A DNA stretch of 64,000 bases, taken from positions 2,836,150 through 2,900,149 of the forward strand of contig NC_034013.1 in the NCBI RefSeq assembly GCF_000346465.2, in the 5' to 3' direction. The notes beneath the pieces were generated by a model. It had not been told where the DNA came from. It searched no databases and worked only from the letters and a program-made list of their open reading frames with translations. Numbering within the stretch: the first letter of the stretch is position 1; each line of letters begins with the position of its first letter. Positions 11,430 to 21,295 of this stretch are shown here, piece after piece. This DNA is from Prunus persica (taxonomy: Eukaryota > Streptophyta > Magnoliopsida > Rosales > Rosaceae). A program made the translations under genes and the position numbers.

Positions 11430-11440
11430 TTATATAATTC
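11430..11440 (-). promoter_or_regulatory. Possible TATA box of NLR2
   Basis: On the minus strand the sequence gaattatataa lies about 70-80 bp upstream of the NLR2 ATG. The position fits a short leader. The match is moderate. Confidence 0.4.
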
Positions 11441-11938
11441 AGGGGCAACTTAGAATATTAACAAAAAATTGCAGATGCCCTTTAGTGTAAGTAACCAAGT
11501 TAAATAAGTAACAGCGACTGGATTTTGAATTGTTTCTGGTAAAGCAATCAGATTGCACTGATTTAAAATCCATGGAGCTTTCCTAGAAAGTGGCTTAAAC
11601 TTGAAAAATGAAATTTATTTTGAGTTTTGTAAGCTTCATGGTCTTTTCTTTTGTGATCAGCTCATCCACAAGATCATTTTGCCAGCAAGATGCTTAACAC
11701 ATAGTGTGCAATTGCAAATCAAGAATAGCATGACTAGAATTTTTCAGACGGCACAACACGTAAACAATGAAAATAACTTATTGGTTGATCTTATCTACAC
11801 AGAAGAATGTAAGATGAAAGTGACTCTCTCCCATCTGATCTTCACCTAATAGATAAGTGAGACTGAGTTAATAAACACCTATTCTAAACATTGTTTGAGG
11901 AATTGGTTGGAATTCACACACACACACACATATATATA
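11441..11938. other. NLR2 upstream flank sharing blocks with NLR3
   Basis: Two short blocks recur upstream of NLR3 in the same order relative to the gene: ctttctaggaaag (here near 11580-11595 on the minus strand) and aaaatccagtcgctgttactt (here 11505-11530). They lie about 150-230 bp before the ATG here and further away in NLR3, as expected for a duplicated promoter with later insertions or deletions. The rest of the interval (to 11938) shows no recognised feature. Confidence 0.45.
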
Positions 11939-12248
11939 ATCCAAATCATCTATTTGCTAAGTCTATATTCATAGATCACCTTTGCACAAAATTAGACAAA
12001 TTGGAAACCGTTTCGACATCCAATTGTGTCCTACAAAATCAATGAACATAGTGCTTCAAGAAAGTACTAAAATTTCAATACAATTTAGTGTACAAATGAC
12101 ATCGGATTCAAGCAATTTTTGTAGAGATGATCTTTGAATGATTATCTAAAAAATAGATGGTTTTGATTAGTGAAATACAATGCAGAATTGGTCCTACAAC
12201 GGTGTTCCTTTCTATTGAGGGATCCCTCAAATAATATTATTTGAGGGA
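11939..12248. repeat. Tandem-duplicated 300-bp repeat, copy 1
   Basis: About 310 bp, clearly homologous along its length to 12285-12580 (shared phrases such as ttagacaaat.ggaaaccgttt and gtagagatgatctttgaatga). It ends in a perfect 24-bp palindrome at 12224-12247 built from ccctcaaataat and its complement. The palindromic end suggests a MITE-like or foldback element, but no target duplication was found. Confidence 0.7.
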
Positions 12249-12284
12249 CACCCTTTAAGGTCCCCTAAAAATATTTATTCAACG

Positions 12285-12577
12285 ATCCACACCATTTATT
12301 TTTTAAGCCTACATTCATAGATCATTCTTACAAAAAATTAGACAAATCGGAAACCGTTTTGATTTGCAATTGTTTCTTATAAAATCAATGAACACGATGT
12401 TTCAAGAAATGACTAAATTTTTAATAATTCAATTGAGTGGTCAAATGATATCGGATTCAAGTGATTTTTTTGTAGAGATGATCTTTGAATGAGTATCTAC
12501 AAAATAGACAGTTGGATTAGTGAAATACAATATGGAGTGGGCCCTACAGAGGTGTCCCTCAAATAAACTAATTTGAG

Positions 12578-12580
<3 letters not shown>
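12285..12580. repeat. Tandem-duplicated 300-bp repeat, copy 2
   Basis: Second direct copy of the 300-bp unit, diverged by point changes and small indels. It ends in the same palindrome with an interrupted centre (12556-12579, ccctcaaat / atttgaggg arms). It runs directly into a CT microsatellite. Confidence 0.7.

Positions 12581-12663
<83 letters not shown>
12581..12663. repeat. (CT)n-(TA)n compound microsatellite
   Basis: A TC run to about 12632 followed by a TA run to about 12663. It looks like slippage at the edge of the 300-bp repeat. Frames reading through it are spurious. Confidence 0.95.
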
Positions 12664-12665
<2 letters not shown>

Positions 12666-13010
12666 CAAATTACAATCACATCATTCACGTTTAGGAAATT
12701 TCCTAGCAATTTAAATTTATTGTATTTTATCCATCTCCTTGTACACCAATTTTCTGATACTTTGAATTCAATTCTATAATTTTGCATGCGTCCCTCTCGA
12801 GGAAACAAGTTGTTATTAAATGAATGAATGCAAAAGGGTAACCAGTCGCTGTTGTGGTTGCCTCTGCAGCCAATCTCCCAGCAACCACAGGATGATTTCA
12901 TTTGACTGCGTATACATATAGTTATGGAAATGATTTTCAACAATGAATTGATTATATTTGTTTCATTAGAATATGTTTATGAAAAGTCAGCTTCGTTAAA
13001 TATTCATTAA

Positions 13011-13506
13011 TGTTATAAAATGAACTGGGATATGTGCGAATATTGAGCTGCACGTAAAGTAGATGAGACACAGTATTTAACGAGGTTCGGCTATGCCTAC
13101 GTCCTCGGAGAGCAACAACAGTAACTTTTCACTATATGAAATAATAGGGCTACAACTTTAGTGTTTACAATATGTATGGCTCACTCAATTTTCTCTCTTG
13201 GAGAATTTCTCTCTTGCTCTCTTTCCTCTCAACTCACTCACCCTCATTCTTCCTTCTCTTCCTCTTCTCTATGTGTAAACTTCTCTTGATGGAAGTATCT
13301 ATTTATAGGCCTAAGACATTGGTTGTTCACCTCACAATATAAGTGGTAGACAACATCATTAATATTCTTCAATCAACAACATCATTAATATTCTTCAATC
13401 AATTGGGTAGTGGTTTGGTTTGGTGGGTGTGTGGTTAGGTTTAGTGGATGTTAGTTGGCTATGTGGGCTTCACCTATTCTTCTTTACTTATTCTTCTTTT
13501 ACAACA
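13011..13506 (-). mobile_element. Solo LTR (copia-type), 496 bp, 5-bp duplication ATTAA
   Basis: Ends are tgttataaaa and ttttacaaca, inverted TG...CA termini. The insert is flanked on both sides by attaa (13006-13010 and 13507-13511). On the minus strand a TATA-type promoter (gcctataaatag) and downstream CT-rich leader fit LTR order, so the orientation is minus. No internal domain or second LTR is adjacent, so this is a solo LTR left by recombination. Confidence 0.85.
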
Positions 13507-13770
13507 ATTAAAGCTATAATGAAAAACAATTTCATTTTCCTTTTTTCTTTTTTTTTTTTGGTATACATCTAATCATGTAAGCTGAAACAATTTCGTTTCT
13601 ATAAAAGAAACAATTTTGTTTCTATAAAAGAAACAATTTTGTTTACACTTAACACTTTTTTTTTACGTTCACCTCCAAAGATTGAATATAGATTTTGCAA
13701 TAGACTAATAAAAGCTTAACTCACTGATCAGCCTTCTGCTTGCCGATTATTCATGCGTACATTTTTAGGG

Positions 13771-13981
13771 ACATTTTGAAAAAAGCTGAAGGAGAGAGAA
13801 ATATTTTTAAAAGAAGCCAAAATGGACAAAAATGCCCTTATTTATTTTTGTATTCCCTAAGAAATCCTTTACATTTGCATGTCTTTTGTTTGAAAATTGA
13901 GAGGTCTTTCTGTCTTTTTTTGGAAAAGTTTTGGCTTTTTTCAAAAGTGAAAATTTTTTTGTGGCTAAAACTTAAATTTAT
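13771..13981. repeat. Short dispersed repeat with internal inverted repeat, copy 1
   Basis: About 210 bp, clearly related to 39479-39690 (same order of phrases, for example aagaaatcctttacattt). The arms ttttgaaaaaagc and gcttttttcaaaa are perfect inverted repeats near each end, which suggests a MITE. Similarity extends about 30 bp past the right arm, so the exact ends are uncertain. Confidence 0.6.
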
Positions 13982-14801
13982 TTCATTGGTATTTTGTTTC
14001 GCCAAGGGTGTTGATACGGCTACCCACAGGTGCACTGACGAGCAGAAGAAGCTGGTCCACCGCTGGCCCATACTTTTTTATTAATTTCGCTTCGCTGATG
14101 CTCTGCCTAGAGCAAAACAAACAAGGGTGAATAGAAAATGTCAAAAACTAGTTCATTAAACAAAAAAAAAAAAAAAAAAACACCATCTTAAGAAGAGAAA
14201 ACTCTAAGAAAATAGTCTTAGCCGCCAACCCCTTGGCCTCCTTCCCTACCTCCTCCCCTCTCCTTTCATCTTTTTTTTTTTCCTCATTTCCTCCCTTTTC
14301 CCTCAAGATTATTAATTTATTTTGTGATGTGGAAGTAGTAGCCATCCTCCTTCAGTATTTTTCCTGAAATGCGTAGCAACGGTTTAGCACCGTCCTCTTT
14401 TACTTCACAAATGAAAATGGCTTCTGACGTAGAAGAAGGAGGTCACAGTGACCCATCAAATTTATGGACTTTTTGGGCCCTCCAGCCTCCCTTCAACTTC
14501 AAACAGAGAAACTGTACGTGCCAATAGTGTCTGTGGGCTTTTGGTGAGAACTGCATGCCCAAAGTTTCTTGCAAGTTGTATTTTGGCTGCGATGCATTCC
14601 TTGTTGGTCAAGAAATGTTGGATTAGGCCCTTAGGATGGGCTCGACTCAATACAAGCCTTTCTTCTTTTAGTGTGTTAGGCATGCCACTACTAGTATTTT
14701 ACTCTCCTAGTAGGAAGAGATGACATGTGGTTTATGATGTGATGAACGTGTTGCACTCGTTGATCTCAACATCTAATTAAAGCCATTGTACTTCAAGTGG
14801 G
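13982..14801. other. Intergenic, low-complexity and unassigned
   Basis: Holds an A-run (14162-14180), CT-rich segments and short frames without recognisable domains. Probably old transposon debris; no family could be named. Confidence 0.5.
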
Positions 14802-14806
14802 GAATC

Positions 14807-15119
14807 TGTTGAAGTTGTTGGAATCTCTAGCTGTTACTGATAAGGTTTACTGCTAGGATTCCTAGTTTTTAGGTTTGTTAATCACGTAGGAGTCCAATAA
14901 TCCCTATACTTGAGGGACAAGCTTGTATTTCTGTTTTGATGTAGTCTTTACCACGATTATAGGACCTGTAAAATCGTGGGCTGTTGCATTTTCTTTCAGT
15001 TCAAGTGTAAGGCTATTTAATAGCCATGTTAGATGTTTTTCATCGAATAACAAGAATTCTCCTTAGCTTATGTAAGTTCTGAATTACAGAAGCTCTTTGC
15101 AAACTTCCTGATTCTAACA
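14807..15119. mobile_element. Solo LTR, 313 bp, 5-bp duplication GAATC
   Basis: Begins tgttgaagttg and ends gattctaaca, flanked by gaatc at 14802-14806 and 15120-15124. The TG...CA ends, exact 5-bp duplication and an internal 'ctatttaatagcc' promoter-like stretch identify a solo LTR. The family is not certain; size suggests copia. Confidence 0.85.
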
Positions 15120-15548
15120 GAATCTGGCTTGAATAGGGTCTTTTCTATGCCTCAAGTAAGAGGACTTCACTCTCTGATGAGGCTTGGGGTTTTCCTTTTT
15201 TGGAGGAGAAGCCACTTTCTAATGTGCAAATTTTCAGAGGTGTGGTTCGGGAGTCTAGATAAAGTGATATGATATTTTGGCACTTTAATGAGTGTCGGAA
15301 GGAAGCTAGGTGTTTAGGCCAAGGATGGACCCAACACAGGTTAACCTGGGCTATAGCCTATGTGGCTTTTGTTATTTTACAGTCCAAAGTCACATGTAGC
15401 CCACCTTACAGCCTACCTCACTTCATGTATCAGCCATTCAACATGTTCAATTTTCTTGGTGGGTCTAGGGATGGCAAAAATCCCCATGAGGGCGGGTTCC
15501 CATAAGGTCCCTGATCCTAATGGGGGGAGATTTCGGGGCCAAACTGCT

Positions 15549-15986
15549 ATCGAGTATGGGGATCCCCAACGGATATGGGGAGGGGAAGGTATTGGAGTCC
15601 CCATCCCTGAACCTGACCTGAAAATATATATGTTTATATTTAAATAAATATATAATTATAATATTTGTGTTTAACCTTAAGTTAACCTCCCTCTTCTAAT
15701 TCTTCCTAATCTTGATTGATGTGATTTTGAACAGTTGAGTTGAACTTTATAGTTAATTTGGATGTGTATCGAGTATGGGGATCCCCAACGGATATGGAGA
15801 GGGGAAGGTATTGGAGTCCCCATCCCCGAACCTGACCTGAAAATATATATGTTTATATTTAAATAAATATATAATTATAATATTTGTGTTTAACCTTAAG
15901 TTAACCTCCCTCTCCTAATTCTTCATAATCTTGATTGATGTGATTTTGAATAGTTGAGTTGAACTTTATAGTTAATTTGGATGTGT
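15549..15986. repeat. 219-bp tandem duplication inside the outer hAT element
   Basis: Two direct copies, 15549-15767 and 15768-15986, both starting atcgagtatggggatcc and ending ttggatgtgt, nearly identical. This is a recent internal duplication of the element. Confidence 0.9.
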
Positions 15987-16215
15987 TGAATGATAATTTA
16001 ATACAAAACTTAATGTTAAAATGTATGATAAATTTTTTTTATGCAAAATTTTAAAATAAAATAAAATAAAATAGGGGATTCGGGGCAGGTATGAGGGATA
16101 GTCCCTGACGGAGATGAGGACGGGGATTCCCCGAAACCTATTAAATGGTGATGGGTTGGGGGGGGGGGACGGGGGTGGGGATGGAGAGCAAGGACGGGGA
16201 TGGTATTGTCATACT

Positions 16216-16776
16216 TAGGGATGGCAAAAATTCCCGCAGGGGTGGGTCCCCGACCCTAACCGGGGGAGATTTCAGGGCCAAAACTGGTATCAAGTACAGG
16301 GATCCCCGAACTTGAAAAATCCCCGACAAGTATGGGGAGGGGATAGTATTGGAGTCCCCATCCCCGAACCCGACCCGAAAATATATATGTTTATATTTAA
16401 ACAAATAAATATATAATTATAATATTTATGTTTAACCCTATGTTAATCTTCCTCTTCTAATTCTTCCTAATCTTCTATGGAATTTCATATTGATGTCATT
16501 TTGAATAGTTGAGTTGATCTTTATAGTTAATTTGGATGTGTTGAATGATAATTTAATATGAAACTTAATGTTAAAATGTATGATAAATATTTTTTATGCA
16601 AAAAAAATCGGGGATTCGGGGTGGGTATGGGGGATAGTCCCCCGACGGGAACGGGGACGGAGATTCCCTGAAACCTATTAAACCGGGATGGGTTCGGGGA
16701 CGGGGCCAGGGATGAAGAGCGAGGACGGGGATGGTATTATCATACCCGGCCCCTACCCGACCCATTGCCATCCCTA
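16216..16776. mobile_element. Inner hAT-type MITE nested in the outer one
   Basis: A 561-bp element with termini tagggatggcaa and ttgccatcccta and a perfect 8-bp target duplication gtcatact (16208-16215 and 16777-16784). Its body is homologous to the outer element, so a member of the family inserted into a relative. It is non-autonomous. Confidence 0.92.
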
Positions 16777-19310
16777 GTCATACTCGACCCCTACCCGATT
16801 CGTTGCCATCCCTAGGTAGGTCATATTTTTTTGGTGGAATGTTAGCAAACAAATTATTTTATTGGTGGAATCTTACAATTTTCTTTCCTCATTGTTATTG
16901 AAATTTGGGGATTTTTTAAGGTTCATGAAGTATAAATTAGGGATTTTCAATTCAGTGTTATGAATTACCAATTAGGAATTTGCAATTAGGTTTTGTACGT
17001 AAGGTAAATTTAGCCCACTTTATTTTAAAATCCTGGGTCCATCACCTGTGTAGGCCCTTTCTCTTGGTGGTTCTATCTCCTTCTTGAGTCCTAGACAAAT
17101 TGGCGTCTTCTGGGTTCCATTTCGGTTGCTATGCATGACAGGACCCGATCCAAATTCCGCTTTGGAATCCGAGCCAGACCTTGTAAGTGTCCGACACCTG
17201 GCGAATGTCGGGCACAAATGACCTATTTGCCCTTCTATACAAAACACGATAAAATAACAAGGTTGACTTCTACCGAAAAATCGGCAAAGTTTCCCTTGTA
17301 ACTGGCACAATACCAAAACATTTTCACTTGCCAAAACAAGCAAAACATCAGAGCGACTACTAAGAATTTACAAAGGAGTGAATCCTTTTACAAAACAAAA
17401 ATCCTACATCAAAAGAAAGGCGCGGAAGATGGGAAATGGCGCGGTGGTGGATTCCTGTGCACATCTACTGCCTGGGGGCGCAAAACATGAAAAAGGGTGA
17501 GTGGACCCAAAAATAAATTTTAGAAAAATAGCATATGAACATACTAACCCCACTGTAAAAACAGTCATACAAACTAGCTTATTTTCTTTATTTCTGAAAT
17601 CAATGCATGTATATAATTATACATTTGAAAACAGTTTAAAACTATCACCTAGGTGTACCCTTATTTTCGTCTATTCCTCATATCCGTCAATTCCTTGCAT
17701 TACCATGGGTGACACATACTCGCAGGTCTCAGTGACACGAGGTCAATCTAAGCCGCAACTCGCAGGATTCAGGGGACCGTAGTCCACCTTTGTCCGCATT
17801 ACTCGCTCCACACGAGTTCGAGTACCAAGGAACTCGTGGGGCAACTGTCAAGCATGCTGACTAAATCGAAGGCAACATTTAATAGCTAGGTACAAGGTGA
17901 TTTAAAAGAAATATAAAGTTTCTGAAGCAAAACTGTTGAATAATTAACTTTCGGTAACCTTTAAAATTCTGCTGCCATTTATCTGATAATTAACGAGAAT
18001 ATCTTTTCCTATATGCTTTAAAGGAGATTTCACTCGGCAGCATGCAACATAAGATATTTTACAAAATAAAACAGCTAATAACTGAAACGGAACTGCTTAA
18101 ATTCATTTATTAAAACAAAGAGTTCACTCACTGATAGTCCGAGCTCGTTGGACCTCTTGAAGGTCCCTCCTGCGGGTCAACTGGTGCCCGGGTGCTTGAT
18201 TCAATGACCATAATATTCTATTAATACAATATAGTATTATATTAAAAACCCTACACCCAGCTCCTAAATGTATGTGCATCAATTTAAAGTTATCCCTATG
18301 CCCATAAAAGCTTTACTTCCACGTGAGATAGTTTAGCGGTATTTTTGGACTCAAAAAGCGCTAAAATCCCAAAAAGTCAATTCGAGACCCCATGGGTCCA
18401 TGACCTCACAATATGATCTGGATGCCGCTAGAAGGTCCAATAGATCTAGGACACATGTCCCGAGGGTATTGATGTCGATCGGACGGTCGGATTAATCACG
18501 ATCGTGTAATCGCATAATTTCTAAACCCTAACCCTAGGGTTCGCGATTTCGAAGTATCCAGGACTCCGATTCACAATCCGTCGAATCCTACACGTTTCTG
18601 AAATTATCTAGAGTAACATATCTAAAATTGATTACGATCCAACGGCTCAACAGTATTGAACCCGATAATCGCACAATATGGAAAATCCGTTCGAGGCTCA
18701 AACGGTATCCAAATTGAGATCCGCGAATTCCTATGTGCTCGTGACAACCTAAGGATCGCATCAGGACACAGTGCCACTGCACCACCCTCGCCCACGGGCC
18801 ACCGCACTCGCCGGCAGCGCTGGGTGTCCAAAGCGATTACGCATCGCCGGAAAATCTCAAAACTACGGCTCCAAACTCCTACCCTAGGTATAACACCATA
18901 TTTGAAACCACTTTTGTTCTTGGACCTACCCCAAAAACTGACCGGAAGTGGCCGAACACGGAGGCTGTAAACCGGCCAACTTTCCAATTCGAAAATTCAT
19001 TATCTACACTGAGAACCGATTAATTCCTACCCAACAGGCAGCTAGAACAACTCGAGAGGTTCAAAATCGATACCTGGCTCGTCCGATTTGGTTGAGAAAT
19101 GACTGAGAACGACGGCCGTGAAATTCAGATCACACCGCTCGGTTTTCTGCAGTTTCCGGCGGCTGGAGTGGCTGACGGCGACGGAAACTGGGTGGGACGG
19201 GAAGAGGAGGCAATGACGGTTCGAACAAGACATGTCTCGTGGCCGGTGGTGGTCTGTGGCGGTGACGGTGACGGTGATCGAACAAAACTGTCAGGGGGAA
19301 GAAAGTTCGC

Positions 19311-19326
19311 GACGGAGGGGGGGGGG

Positions 19327-19361
<35 letters not shown>
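19311..19361. repeat. G-run and (GA)n microsatellite
   Basis: About 13 G followed by a GA run of some 30 bp. The related LTR at 31662-34152 has a GA run at the same place, so it predates the divergence of the two LTRs. Confidence 0.95.
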
Positions 19362-19363
<2 letters not shown>

Positions 19364-19703
19364 GGTTTTATATAAAAAAAAAAAGGGAGCTTTAGTAATA
19401 TACCCAAAATAGGGGCTGTAATTATAAAAAAACCCTACATAGAATGCACTTTAGAAACACACCCAAAAACCATTTACTATATATAAAATTAGTATTGAAG
19501 TTCGTATAAATTACATCTCTGCCATTGATTAACTTAAAATAAGCCCAACACAAAATTCCCAAAAGAACCCAAAACAAGCTCAGCGAGCCCATATTAGATT
19601 TTTTTTGAAAAAAACCCAAACTTAATATAAAATAAAATAAAAAATCACGAAAACCAAGGGTCTGTCCCCACGACCTTTCATTCTCCATCAAACCTCCGCA
19701 AAC

Positions 19704-19890
19704 CATATCATAGAAGTACATTGTTAATACCATGTCATAAAAGTACATTATTAATACCATGTCATAAAAGTGCATTGTTAATACCATGCTATAGAAGTAT
19801 ATTGTTAATACAATTTCATAGAAAAACATTCTTAATACAATTTCATACAAAAACATTGTAAATACCATTTCATACAAAAAATCCAAAAAA
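19704..19890. repeat. 27-bp minisatellite, about 7 units
   Basis: Units start at 19704, 19731, 19758, 19785, 19812, 19839 and 19866, with consensus around catgtcataaaagtacattgttaatac. Because 27 is a multiple of three, the minus strand stays open and yields a repetitive 9-residue peptide that should not be taken for a gene. Single stray units recur near 20000-20050 and 20150-20180. Confidence 0.92.
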
Positions 19891-20296
19891 CCCTAACAAG
19901 AGATTCGATATCCTTTGCTGCCACCTCCAATTGTCCATAGTTTCACCAGATACAATCGCAAAGGCAAAAGAAAATACCTTTACAAGGAAAAAACAAGTAC
20001 ACTGTTAATACTATGTCACAGAAGTACATTGTTAATACTATGTCATAGAACTATTGTCCTAATAAAAATCACATTTTGCATATCATAAACTTCAAGTGCA
20101 CAGCCATATATAGAGCAAAATATAGAGCATGCTTTGTTACTGAAAATCTGTTAATACTATGTCATAGAAGTACACTGTTATTACTATGTTATTTAAATCA
20201 ACTCAGTTGCAGGGTATGAACAGTATAACAGCTGTTCATACCACTTACTGGAAGTTAACAACTGCTCATATGACTTACAGATAACAAATTGTATAC

Positions 20297-20548
20297 TAAA
20301 ACGACATTGCCGAGTTCGGCGTATTCCGCTCTTCAAAGAAGAGCTTCTTCAATGGCGGCCGCAGAGAGGAAGAGGAAGCGGCAGCCCCTTTGGCTATGGA
20401 AAAATCATCGTCGACGGCATCTGCGAAGAAGAGATCCAGGTTGAAAATCAGGAACACAAGACAGATCTGGCCATTTTGGAATATATCGTCGGTGGAAATC
20501 GGCGATCCGTCGGGGTTGGTGCATGCGAAAGAGAAATCAAGTAGAAAT
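20297..20548 (-). pseudogene. Captured fragment of a DUF1645-family gene
   Basis: The minus strand encodes a stretch with FACTNPDGSPISTDDIF, FNLDLFFAD and LRPPLKKLFFEER, the conserved core order of plant DUF1645 proteins as I remember them (function unknown). Full family members are several hundred residues long; here only about 80 remain, without N or C terminus. Base composition is much more GC-rich than the flanks. The fragment lies next to a PB1 piece from a different gene, which fits transposon capture. Confidence 0.6.
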
Positions 20549-20607
20549 TCAAGTAAATTAAGCAAAAATCAAAATGAAAATAACGAATTGAAGCAGATGG
20601 AACAAAC

Positions 20608-20695
20608 CTGCAAAGGAAATGGAGGCATCGGCGGCGAGAACACGTGTGAGGCCACCTACGTAACGGAGATTGTCGTCGGTCTTGTGTTGGTCCAT
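20608..20695 (-). pseudogene. Captured first-exon fragment of a PB1-domain gene
   Basis: ATG at 20695 opens a 30-residue piece ending DNLRYVGGLTRVLAAD-ASISFA, matching the early part of the plant octicosapeptide/PB1 domain (LRYVGG.TR.L.VD..ISF). Similarity stops at gcag|gt, then an AT-rich join leads to the DUF1645 piece. Read through, the frame stops after about 45 residues. A CT-rich leader-like segment precedes the ATG (20700-20780). Probably not a functional protein. Confidence 0.55.
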
Positions 20696-21295
20696 GGCTT
20701 TGAGACTATTTGATTTACTTTGAAGGCATAGAGAGGGAAGAAGGGAGAGAACAAAGGAGAGATGGTGGTTTGAATCAGGAGAGGGGCTTAAGGCTTCAAA
20801 CCTGAGGGAGGGCTTGATGCTTCAAACCTGAGGGAGGCTTCAAACGAGATCCAAAACTAACTTAATGCTAAAAAGGGTAATAAAGATATTTCATCTTATT
20901 AATTAAATTAAAAAATATACAATTGTTGATTTTTGGGTTTATTTTGGGTGTGTTTCTATGTTTTAAATTGCGTAGGGTATATTTATAGTTTCATGTCTAG
21001 GAATGGGTGTTTCACTAATTTTGTATAAAAAAAATCTAATTTTTCCTAATTACCATTTTGCCCCTCATGATATTTTAATCATATTTTCTTCGTTAAAACT
21101 CCAATTCGAGTTCACTTCGTGTCTACGAACTCGTTTCGTCGTGCTCTACGCAACGGTGTATGTGGAATTGTCAAATTCCTTTTTCGGTCAAAAAGTCAAC
21201 TTTTCGTTAATAAATTATTCCAAAGGCAAAATTGTATTTCCTCATAATAAATTACTAATTAAATATGAATTTTAGGTTTGGGTCATTACAATGCA

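Larger units (their letters stand above)
15466..16814. mobile_element. Outer hAT-type MITE (host of a nested copy)
   Basis: Terminal inverted repeats tagggatggcaa (15466) and ttgccatcccta (to 16814). Flanks ggtgggtc (15458-15465) and ggtaggtc (16815-16822) form an 8-bp target duplication with one mismatch, the hallmark of hAT elements. The body has G/C-rich 'gggga' and 'ccccga' phrases alternating with an AT-rich core. It carries an internal 219-bp tandem duplication and a complete second element. No transposase is present, so it is non-autonomous. Confidence 0.85.
19385..21023. mobile_element. Probable Pack-MULE with captured gene fragments
   Basis: Long imperfect inverted repeats of about 90-100 bp lie at both ends: left 19390-19475 and right 20920-21015, sharing gaaacacaccc, accctac and tataaa blocks in opposite orientation. 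An 11-bp direct repeat tataaaaaaaa flanks the unit (19371-19381 and 21024-21034), which fits a Mutator-size target duplication but is low complexity. Between the ends are fragments resembling two host genes (PB1 and DUF1645 families) and a 27-bp minisatellite. There is no transposase. Ends are good to about 20 bp. Confidence 0.6.
17136..21290. mobile_element. Large solo LTR (about 2.5 kb plus a 1.6-kb insert), duplication ATGCA
   Basis: Begins tgacaggacccg and ends gggtcattaca, flanked by atgca at 17131-17135 and 21291-21295. Related in order and sequence to the truncated LTR at 31662-34152 (shared start phrase, 'aaattccgctttggaat' block, and a GA microsatellite near the end). A 1.6-kb element at about 19385-21023 interrupts it. 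Without that insert the LTR is about 2.5 kb, a size more usual for Ty3/gypsy. No internal domain is attached. Confidence 0.75.

Noticed and set aside
10744..11490. Plus-strand frames opposite NLR2
   Set aside because: They are shadows of the NLR2 coding sequence; the same shadows recur opposite NLR3 and NLR4.
12441..12943. Frames with (ER)n or (IY)n runs
   Set aside because: They are read-through of the CT/TA microsatellite.
19422..19886. 154-codon minus-strand frame with repeated YFYDMVLTM-like residues
   Set aside because: It is the translation of a 27-bp minisatellite, not a gene.
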